A DNA stretch of 6,378 nucleotides. Source: an uncultured Oscillospiraceae bacterium. Lineage in GTDB: Bacteria > Bacillota > Clostridia > Oscillospirales > Oscillospiraceae. Within the stretch, counting starts at the first letter, position 1. Every line of letters begins with the position of its first letter. Below the pieces are notes generated by a model, which worked only from the letters and a program-made list of their open reading frames with translations, was not told the DNA's origin and searched no databases. Shown piece after piece: positions 1 to 5,147 of this stretch. Position numbers and translations under genes: made by a program. Where the stretch lies: positions 1-6,378 of the forward strand of contig CAAFPE010000083.1 in assembly GCA_900764755.1 (NCBI GenBank), given 5' to 3'.

Positions 1-21
1 AGACGTGTGCTCTTCCGATCT
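1..21 (+). other. Illumina TruSeq adapter remnant (not genomic)
   Basis: The first 21 bases match the 3' part of the Illumina TruSeq read-2 adapter, ending in the familiar GCTCTTCCGATCT, as recalled from the published adapter sequence. This is library sequence left on the contig end, not chromosome. Its practical effect is that the reading frame of the first gene appears to continue into it: an apparent GTG start at 5-7 gives residues MCSSD that are not biological. Confidence 0.96.
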
Positions 22-643
22 CATTATCGCGGCAATCGCCTACTTCTGCGGCTGCTTCAACGGGGCGGTCATTGTCTCCAAGTATATTCTGCGGGACGAT
101 GTGCGAAACCATGGCTCTGGCAACGCGGGACTGACCAATTTTTACCGCACCTTTGGCGGTTCCCTGACCCTGGTGGTCATCCTCACCGACGTGTTGAAGG
201 CGGTGATTGCCGTGCTGATTGGTATGTGGATCGCCGGTCACCCGCCCTTCGGAAACGACAGCCTGGTGGTGTATGGAAAATACTGGGCCGGCCTCTTCTG
301 TCTGCTGGGCCATATGTTTCCCTGTATGTTCCACTTCAAGGGGGGGAAGGGCATTCTTTCCGGCGGAGCCATCGCCATTATGATCGACTGGCGGATTGCC
401 TTGGTAGTATGGGGAGGATTCTTCATTCTGGCTGTGGCCACGAAGTATGTGTCCCTGGGCTCGCTCTGGGCCGGGGCCTCCTTCCCCGTGGCCACCTGGC
501 TCGTCTACCGGGAACCGGTGATTGCCCTGCTGGGACTGGTGATCGGGGGGCTGGTGGTCTATATGCACCGGGGCAACATCAAGCGGCTGATCTCTGGAAC
601 AGAGAACAAATTTTCCCTGCATCGCAAAAAAAGTGAGGAGTAG
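22..643 (+). CDS. plsY: PlsY, acyl-phosphate:glycerol-3-phosphate acyltransferase (5' partial)
   Basis: This integral membrane enzyme transfers a fatty acyl group from acyl-phosphate (made by PlsX) to sn-glycerol 3-phosphate, giving lysophosphatidic acid, the first committed step of phospholipid synthesis. All family signatures are visible: DVRNHGSGNAGLTNFYR around nt 98-148, GHMFP followed by FKGGKG at about 308-352, SLGSLWAG near 452-475, and the C-terminal HRGNIKRL...GTENKF at 566-613. Several hydrophobic membrane segments separate them. The true start is missing because adapter sequence replaces it at 1-21. By comparison with the usual length of about 200-220 residues, only a few N-terminal residues are lost, and the first complete genomic codon is at 23. 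The gene ends 31 nt before gpsA, which supplies its substrate, so the two form a functional operon. Apart from the truncated end, nothing looks broken. Confidence 0.95.
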
Positions 644-658
644 GGCGTACGAAAAAAC

Positions 659-665
659 AGGAGGT
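659..665 (+). promoter_or_regulatory. Shine-Dalgarno site fixing the gpsA start
   Basis: AGGAGGT lies 9 nt before the ATG at 675. It supports that start over the in-frame ATG at 633, which lies inside the end of plsY and has no comparable spacing to a ribosome binding site. Confidence 0.85.
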
Positions 666-674
666 TATTATAAG

Positions 675-1676
675 ATGAAGATAACCGTGGTGGGCAGCGG
701 CGGCTGGGGGACGGCCTTAGCGCTGCTGCTGGTGGAAAACGGACATGATGTGACCCTGTGGTCCCACCGCCCGGAAAAGGCGGAGGAACTGCGGCGGACC
801 CGGGAGAACCCCATGCTGAAAGGGGTGCCCCTGCCGGAGACGATGCACTTTACCGCCGACCTGGACTGTGTGGCAGACAGCGGGGCGGTGCTGATGGTCA
901 CGCCCTCCTACGCGGTTCGGGAGACGGCGGCCAGGCTGCGGGCCTTCATCCGCCCCGGAACGGTGGTCATCTCCGCCTCCAAGGGCATCGAGAAGTCCAC
1001 CTCCCTGCGCCTGAGCCAGGTCATTGAGGAGGAGCTGGAGGGCAAGTGTCCGGTGGTGGTGTTATCCGGGCCCTCTCACGCCGAGGAGGTGGGGCGGCAC
1101 ATCCCCACTGGAGTGGTGGCCGCCGCAGACCATCTGGCGGACGCTGAGCTGGTTCAGGATCTGTTTATGAATCAGCGCTTCCGGGTCTATACCAGTGACG
1201 ACCGGATCGGGACTGAGATCTGCGCGGCCCTGAAAAACGTCATCGCCTTGTGTGCCGGCTGCACCGACGGTATGGGCTGCGGGGACAACACCAAGGCACT
1301 GCTGATGACCCGGGGGTTGGCGGAAATGGCCCGTCTGGGAGTGGCCCTGGGGGGACGGAAGGATACCTTCACCGGTCTGGCCGGGGTGGGCGATCTGATC
1401 GTCACCTGTACCTCCATGCACTCCCGCAACCGCCGGTGCGGCATCCTCATCGGCCAGGGCAAGCCGGTGGACCGGGCGATGGAGGAGATCGGCGCGGTGG
1501 TGGAGGGCTACTACGCCGCCGCAAACGCCCGGACCCTGGCCCAAAAGGCCGGGGTGGAGATGCCCATTTCCCAGGCCGCCTATGAGGTGCTGTACGAGGG
1601 CCGGGACCCCAAGCTGGTGGTCACCGACCTGATGGGTCGCGCCAAGCGGTCGGAACTGGAGGAGTCCTGGTCGTAA
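675..1676 (+). CDS. gpsA: GpsA, NAD(P)-dependent sn-glycerol-3-phosphate dehydrogenase
   Basis: This cytoplasmic enzyme reduces dihydroxyacetone phosphate to sn-glycerol 3-phosphate, the backbone used by PlsY just upstream. The 333-residue product has the family's usual length. It opens with a Rossmann nucleotide-binding loop, GSGGWGT at residues 7-13. Further family motifs are SASKGIE (100-106), SGPSHAEE (131-138), ALKNV with the conserved catalytic Lys at 187, GCGDNTKALL (201-210) and TFTGLAGVGDLIVTCTS (231-247). The Arg-rich NRRCG follows at 252-256. I chose the ATG at 675 because it has an AGGAGGT site at 659-665 with 9 nt spacing and puts the Rossmann loop at the normal distance from the N-terminus. 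An in-frame upstream ATG at 633 would overlap plsY and add 14 atypical residues. A terminator follows 24 nt after the stop. Confidence 0.97.
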   Translation: MKITVVGSGGWGTALALLLVENGHDVTLWSHRPEKAEELRRTRENPMLKGVPLPETMHFTADLDCVADSGAVLMVTPSYAVRETAARLRAFIRPGTVVISASKGIEKSTSLRLSQVIEEELEGKCPVVVLSGPSHAEEVGRHIPTGVVAAADHLADAELVQDLFMNQRFRVYTSDDRIGTEICAALKNVIALCAGCTDGMGCGDNTKALLMTRGLAEMARLGVALGGRKDTFTGLAGVGDLIVTCTSMHSRNRRCGILIGQGKPVDRAMEEIGAVVEGYYAAANARTLAQKAGVEMPISQAAYEVLYEGRDPKLVVTDLMGRAKRSELEESWS

Positions 1677-1700
1677 GCAAAATTTGTACATACTACTATG

Positions 1701-1742
1701 AGCAGCGTTCCCTGGAGAAATACTTCGGGGGACGCTGTTTTT
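1701..1742 (+). terminator. Intrinsic terminator of the plsY-gpsA operon
   Basis: CAGCGTTCCC (1703-1712) pairs with GGGGACGCTG (1728-1737) to form a 10-bp stem with one G-U pair. The loop is 15 nt, and five T residues follow directly at 1738-1742. It sits 24 nt after the gpsA stop codon and separates phospholipid genes from the sporulation-type genes downstream. Confidence 0.88.
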
Positions 1743-1771
1743 CACCGTAAGAGGGCCGGCGGCATACCATG
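1743..1771 (+). promoter_or_regulatory. Candidate sigma-K (mother-cell) sporulation promoter
   Basis: CACC at 1743-1746 fits the sigma-K -35 pattern mACm. After exactly 16 bases, GCATACCAT at 1762-1770 fits the -10 pattern gCATAnnnTa, except that the last position is G. The consensus is the Bacillus subtilis one, recalled from the literature. The site starts immediately after the upstream terminator's T-run and lies 44 nt before the first gene of a SleC-like unit, where mother-cell expression would be expected. The motif is short and can occur by chance. A sigma-E assignment is also possible, since its -10 element is similar. Confidence 0.42.
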
Positions 1772-1783
1772 GAGGCAGAAGCA

Positions 1784-1800
1784 GGCGGGCCGGGCCCGCC
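1784..1800 (+). promoter_or_regulatory. Perfect GC stem-loop abutting the ribosome binding site
   Basis: GGCGGGC (1784-1790) and GCCCGCC (1794-1800) form a perfect 7-bp all-GC hairpin with a 3-nt loop. The ribosome binding site GGAAGGAGGA begins at the very next base. No T-run follows, so it is not a terminator. If the candidate promoter upstream is real, the hairpin would lie almost at the 5' end of the transcript, where it could stabilise the mRNA or affect ribosome access. The hairpin is seen directly; its role is inferred. Confidence 0.5.
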
Positions 1801-1814
1801 GGAAGGAGGAGCCT

Positions 1815-2207
1815 ATGAATGGAAAAGGGACCTTGACGGTCCGCGTCTATATCTCCCGGGCGAAGCTGCCCCTGTCAGACGCCACGGTGGTGGTCACCCA
1901 GCGGAGCGAAGGGGGAAAGTACCAGCTGCTGTCAGTTCAGGCTACTGACCGGAGCGGATCCACCCGCCCGGTGGACATCCCAACCCCCCTCCTGGAGGAC
2001 AGCATACAGCCGGGGCATGGAACGCTCCCCTACGCGGTGTGCGATGTGTGGGCGGAACACCCGGGTTATGCTATGCTGCTGGTAGAGGGGGTCCAGATCT
2101 TTGATGGGGTGGACACCCTTCAGGAGATGGAACTGTCCCCGCTCAGCGAAGGGGAATCCAGCCTGGTCCAGGAGCAGATCCGGGAGATCACCGGACAGAG
2201 CCTGTGA
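1815..2207 (+). CDS. SleC pro-region-like small beta-domain protein
   Basis: This 130-residue protein has no signal peptide or membrane segment. It begins GTLTVRVYISRAKLPLSDATVVV (residues 5-27), the pattern of a transthyretin/carboxypeptidase-regulatory-like beta sandwich. A Thr/Asp/Ser-rich turn and IPTP at 55-58 follow. The stretch PYAVCDVWAEHPGYAMLLVEG (72-92), then VQIFDG, resembles, from memory, the N-terminal pre-pro region of spore cortex-lytic enzyme SleC of Clostridium perfringens and C. difficile. There that region belongs to the enzyme and is cut off by Csp proteases. Here it is a separate gene, with its stop only 8 nt before the enzyme gene. The ATG at 1815 is chosen for the GGAAGGAGGA site at 1801-1810; upstream in-frame codons from 1698 lie inside the terminator. 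An intramolecular-chaperone or inhibitor-like role acting in trans is inference. It could instead be a structural spore protein. Confidence 0.72.
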   Translation: MNGKGTLTVRVYISRAKLPLSDATVVVTQRSEGGKYQLLSVQATDRSGSTRPVDIPTPLLEDSIQPGHGTLPYAVCDVWAEHPGYAMLLVEGVQIFDGVDTLQEMELSPLSEGESSLVQEQIREITGQSL

Positions 2208-2215
2208 GGTGATCC

Positions 2216-3436
2216 ATGCCCATCCGTGTGACACCCGTTGTGCCCAGCGTGATCACCGTACACCTGGGCCTGCCGAACGAGGAGGCGGAAAACATTACCG
2301 TCTCCTTCCCGGACTATGTAAAAAATGTGGCCTCCAGTGAGATCTATCCCACCTGGGAGCCGGCGGCCATCGAGGCCAACATCCTGGCCATCGTCTCCTT
2401 TGCGCTCAACCGGGTCTACACTGAGTTCTACCCCAGCCGGGGCTATGACTTCGACATCACCTCCACCACCGCCTATGACCAGAAGTTCATCCGCGGACGG
2501 AACATCTTTGAGAACATCAGCCGGGTGGTGGATGAGAGCTTTAACGACTACATCCGCCGCAGCGGCTTTGTGGAGCCCCTGGCGGCCAAATTCTGCAACG
2601 GGACCACCAGCACCTGCGACGGCCTCTCCCAGTGGGGCAGTCAGGATCTGGCCCGACAGGGGTATGGGCCCATGGAGATCCTACGGCACTACTATGGGGA
2701 GCGCATCGAGCTGGTGCGAGACGCCCCCATCCGGGATCTGGGCCGCTCCTATCCGGGAACCCCTCTCCGTCTGGGCTCCCAGGGAGAGAATGTGGTGGTG
2801 GTGAAGAATATGCTCAACCGCATCTCCCAGAGTTATCCGGCCATCCCCAAGATCTGGCCGGTCACCCGTATCTATGATCCTCAGACGGAGGCGGCGGTCC
2901 GGACCTTTCAGAGCACCTTCGGGCTGGCGGTGGACGGCGTGGTGGGCAAGGCGACCTGGTACAAGATGGTCTATCTCTATGTGGGAATCTCCCAGCTAGC
3001 CGAGCTTGTCAGCGAGGGACAGCTGTTCCAGACCTTTTCCTTCCAGTATCCAGGCCTGCTGCGCCAGGGCGACCGGGGAGGGGATGTGGCTGTGCTGCAA
3101 TATATGCTGGCCCTGGTGGGGGAGTTTGAGCCGACGGTGAGTGCCATCCGCATCGACGGCATCTATGGCGGCGCGACCGCCCGGGCCGTGCGGGAGTATC
3201 AGTCCCACACAGGGCTGCCCTCCGACGGCATCGTGGGCCCCCAGACCTGGCATTCCATCTATGGGGAATATTCTGGCATCGAGCGGGACCTGCGCCGGGA
3301 TGGTCTCAATTTCCCTCAGGGTGGGAGCGTCCCGGCGATGGCGGTGGGATATGGGACTACCAGCCGGGCAGGACAATTTCCGGGAGAGGACCTCCGGATG
3401 GGGAGCAGTGATCAGAGAGGAGTGAATATGGTATGA
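2216..3436 (+). CDS. SleC-like SpoIID-domain lytic transglycosylase with two peptidoglycan-binding repeats
   Basis: This 406-residue protein probably cleaves spore-cortex glycan during germination, as SleC does. Residues 1-30 hold a short VxVxL-type strand region. Residues 35-165 are SpoIID/LytB-like: VASSEIYPTWEPAAIEANILA (38-58) matches the SpoIID E-P-x-W-x-EALKAQA core, making Glu42 the likely catalytic acid. Next come TAYDQKFIRGRNIFENIS (85-102) and C127...C134DGLSQWGSQDLARQGY, then the EILRHYYG ending. Two PG_binding_1 repeats follow at about 179-255 and 278-350. Each opens with YPG and ends in DGVVGKATW or DGIVGPQTW. The tail holds a third opening, FPGEDLRMG (388-396), and then stops. 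There is no signal peptide, as expected for an enzyme made in the mother cell. The start at 2216 has GAGGTGAT at 2206-2213 and an in-frame TGA at 2210-2212, which excludes a longer N-terminus. It overlaps the next gene by ATGA. Clear csp protease genes are not in the window. Confidence 0.85.
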   Translation: MPIRVTPVVPSVITVHLGLPNEEAENITVSFPDYVKNVASSEIYPTWEPAAIEANILAIVSFALNRVYTEFYPSRGYDFDITSTTAYDQKFIRGRNIFENISRVVDESFNDYIRRSGFVEPLAAKFCNGTTSTCDGLSQWGSQDLARQGYGPMEILRHYYGERIELVRDAPIRDLGRSYPGTPLRLGSQGENVVVVKNMLNRISQSYPAIPKIWPVTRIYDPQTEAAVRTFQSTFGLAVDGVVGKATWYKMVYLYVGISQLAELVSEGQLFQTFSFQYPGLLRQGDRGGDVAVLQYMLALVGEFEPTVSAIRIDGIYGGATARAVREYQSHTGLPSDGIVGPQTWHSIYGEYSGIERDLRRDGLNFPQGGSVPAMAVGYGTTSRAGQFPGEDLRMGSSDQRGVNMV

Positions 3437-3963
3437 CACCGCAGGAATTTGAGGAGGAGATGCTGTCCAATCCGGTGCAGAATCTCCAGTATATGCTCCG
3501 CCGTCTGGGGACGCGGTACGGCTTTCTGCCCCAGCTGGCGACCGATGGATTGTTTGGAGAGGAGACATTGGAGGCGGTGATGCTCTTCCAGCGGGAACTG
3601 GCCCCGCCGGTGACCGGTGTGGTGGACAGCCGCACATGGGAGGCCATCCGGCGGGAGTGGGTGAAACTGGAGCGGGAGCTGGTCCCGCCCAGAAGCCTGC
3701 GCATCTTTCCGGGAGAGGGCGCACAGATGCTGCCGGGCGGGGAGGGGGCGTATATGGTCCTGCCTCAGACCATGTTCCAGCTGCTGCGCCGGCGGCTGGA
3801 GGGGATCGTGGAGGACGAGGCGGACGGACAGCATGGGGATGCCTCGGTGCAGAATACCCTGTGGCTCCAGAACCTGGCCCAGCTGGAGGAGACCGGGGTG
3901 ATGGATCGGGCAACCTGGGATATGCTCAGCCGCCTATATGAGCTGTTCGTCACCGCCGGATAG
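3433..3963 (+). CDS. Peptidoglycan-binding repeat protein, third gene of the SleC-like unit
   Basis: This 176-residue protein has no signal peptide and no recognisable catalytic domain. It consists of two PG_binding_1-type three-helix repeats. The first, about residues 14-73, is canonical: NPVQNLQYMLRRLG, then LATDGLFGEETLEAVMLFQ, ending TGVVDSRTW at 61-69. The second, about 92-165, is more degenerate. It begins IFPG (91-94), is rich in acidic residues near 124-132, and ends TGVMDRATW at 154-162. These endings match the two repeats of the upstream enzyme, so the repeats probably arose by duplication. Its ATG at 3433 overlaps the upstream stop as ATGA, and AGAGGAG at 3416-3422 serves as ribosome binding site, so translation is probably coupled. 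It may anchor or help the lytic enzyme on cortex peptidoglycan. That role is inferred from context; binding itself follows from the family. Confidence 0.8.
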   Translation: MTPQEFEEEMLSNPVQNLQYMLRRLGTRYGFLPQLATDGLFGEETLEAVMLFQRELAPPVTGVVDSRTWEAIRREWVKLERELVPPRSLRIFPGEGAQMLPGGEGAYMVLPQTMFQLLRRRLEGIVEDEADGQHGDASVQNTLWLQNLAQLEETGVMDRATWDMLSRLYELFVTAG

Positions 3964-4007
3964 AGGAGCAGGCCAACGGCCCATCAGAATTTAACATGGA
4001 AAAGCGG

Positions 4008-4043
4008 GGATCAGCTCTTGACACGGGGGCTGATCCGTTTTTT
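4008..4043 (+). terminator. Intrinsic terminator of the SleC-like unit
   Basis: GGATCAGCTC (4008-4017) pairs with GGGCTGATCC (4027-4036), giving a 10-bp stem with one G-U pair. The loop is 9 nt (TTGACACGG), and after one G six T residues run at 4038-4043. It lies 44 nt after the stop of the peptidoglycan-binding gene. The same bases also carry promoter elements for the next unit (see the promoter entry). Confidence 0.9.
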
Positions 4044-4046
4044 AAT
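4018..4046 (+). promoter_or_regulatory. Sigma-A type promoter embedded in the terminator
   Basis: A perfect -35 box, TTGACA, lies at 4018-4023. Exactly 17 bases later, TTTAAT at 4041-4046 matches the -10 consensus TATAAT at five of six positions. This is the best housekeeping-type promoter I can see in the window. It lies about 50 nt before the start of the reductase gene, with transcription expected to begin near 4053. The -35 box fills six of the nine loop bases of the terminator hairpin, and the -10 box begins within its T-run. Confidence 0.78.
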
Positions 4047-4094
4047 AAAAGGAGAAACTATGACGGCTGCTGTACGTCAAGAGGAGGAGCATAT

Positions 4095-5117
4095 ATGGGA
4101 AGCGTGAAACTGGGCCGCACGGGCCTTGCAGTGGAGAAGCAGGGCTTTGGCTGTCTGCCCATCCAGCGGATCTCCAAGGCGGAGGCGGTGGAACTGCTCC
4201 ACCGGGCCTATGACGGGGGAGTGAACTACTTTGACACGGCCCGGGCCTATTCAGACAGCGAGGAGAAGGTGGGCGCCGCCTTTGCCGGGATGTGGGACCG
4301 GGTGATCCTGGCCACGAAAACCGCCGCACAGACGGCGGAGGAGTTCTGGAAGGATCTGGAGACCAGTCTGTGCACCCTGGGCACTGATCACATCGACATC
4401 TATCAGTTCCACAACCCCGCCTTCTGTCCCCGTCCGGGGGGAGCGGACGGCCTGTATGATGCCGCCCTGGAGGCCAAGCGCCAGGGAAAGATCCGCCACA
4501 TCTCCATTACCAATCACCGCCTGGCGGTGGCCCATGAGGCCATCGACTCCGGGCTGTATGACACCCTGCAATTCCCCTTCAGCTACCTGTCCGGCCCCCA
4601 GGAGTTGGAACTGGTGGAGAAATGCCGGGCGGCGGATATGGGCTTTATTGCCATGAAGGGGCTGGCCGGCGGCCTGATCCGGGATGGCCTGACCGCCGCG
4701 GCATTCATGGAGGAGCACCCCACGGTTCTGCCCATCTGGGGCGTACAGCGTCAGAGTGAGCTGGACCAGTTCCTGTCCTGTGTCCAGACGCCGCCCACCA
4801 TGACAGAGGAGCGGCAGGCTGTGATCCGCCGGGACCGGGATGAACTGGCAGGGGATTTCTGCCGGGGCTGCGGCTACTGTATGCCCTGTCCGGCGGGGAT
4901 CGAGATCAACAACTGTGCCCGTATGAGCCTGATGCTCCGCCGTGCTCCCGCCGCGGCCTGGCTGACGCCGGAGTGGCAGGAAAAGATGGAGCAGATCCAG
5001 CAGTGTCTCCATTGTGGACAGTGCAAGTCTAAATGCCCCTACGGGCTGGATACGCCCCGGCTTTTGGAGGAAAACTATGCGGACTATCAAAAGGTCCTGG
5101 CGGGACAGGCTGACTGA
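4095..5117 (+). CDS. Aldo/keto reductase with C-terminal double 4Fe-4S ferredoxin domain
   Basis: This cytoplasmic oxidoreductase has 340 residues. Residues 1 to about 230 form an aldo/keto reductase barrel with the complete catalytic tetrad: Asp47 and Tyr52 in NYFDTARAYSDSEEKVG, Lys75 in LATKT, and His106 in IYQFHNP. Residues 256-265 (C256, C259, C262, C265, then Pro) and 304-314 (C304, C307, C310, C314, then Pro) are two bacterial-ferredoxin cysteine sets, enough for two 4Fe-4S clusters. This fusion is common in anaerobes and suggests electron exchange between a pyridine nucleotide and a one-electron carrier. The substrate cannot be read from sequence. I chose ATG 4095 for its GAGGAGGAG site at 4081-4089 and because the conserved barrel start (KLGRTGL) follows at once. 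An in-frame ATG at 3996 would lie upstream of the terminator and promoter. The gene is 30 nt from the phosphofructokinase gene and probably co-transcribed with it. Confidence 0.93.
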   Translation: MGSVKLGRTGLAVEKQGFGCLPIQRISKAEAVELLHRAYDGGVNYFDTARAYSDSEEKVGAAFAGMWDRVILATKTAAQTAEEFWKDLETSLCTLGTDHIDIYQFHNPAFCPRPGGADGLYDAALEAKRQGKIRHISITNHRLAVAHEAIDSGLYDTLQFPFSYLSGPQELELVEKCRAADMGFIAMKGLAGGLIRDGLTAAAFMEEHPTVLPIWGVQRQSELDQFLSCVQTPPTMTEERQAVIRRDRDELAGDFCRGCGYCMPCPAGIEINNCARMSLMLRRAPAAAWLTPEWQEKMEQIQQCLHCGQCKSKCPYGLDTPRLLEENYADYQKVLAGQAD

Positions 5118-5147
5118 CTGGCCAGAGCCGAGAGGAGGAGTTAGTGG

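Noticed and set aside
633..674. Longer gpsA start at ATG 633
   Set aside because: It would overlap plsY and add 14 residues before the Rossmann loop. The AGGAGGT site fits ATG 675.
1062..1745. Long open frame of 227 codons on the minus strand opposite gpsA
   Set aside because: It is antisense to a well-supported gene, has no ribosome binding site or family motif, and such frames are common opposite GC-rich coding DNA.
1698..1814. Longer start for the small beta-domain gene at ATG 1698
   Set aside because: The added part would be encoded by the terminator hairpin and the promoter region, and is basic and low in structure. ATG 1815 has a strong ribosome binding site.
2205..2218. Frameshift explanation for the split between the beta-domain gene and the enzyme gene
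   Set aside because: A stop in each relevant frame and a proper ribosome binding site at 2206-2213 sit at the junction, so a single indel would not give a fused reading frame.
2996..3913. 305-codon minus-strand open frame, Pro/Ser/Arg-rich
   Set aside because: Composition is that of a reverse shadow of GC-rich codons. It crosses two + strand genes whose domains are clear.
3996..4094. Longer start for the reductase at ATG 3996
   Set aside because: It precedes the terminator and promoter at 4008-4046, so most transcripts would not contain it, and the extra 33 residues do not match the family.
4251..5090. 279-codon minus-strand open frame opposite the reductase
   Set aside because: Antisense shadow without start signals or motifs. 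The + strand has a full catalytic tetrad and two iron-sulfur motifs.
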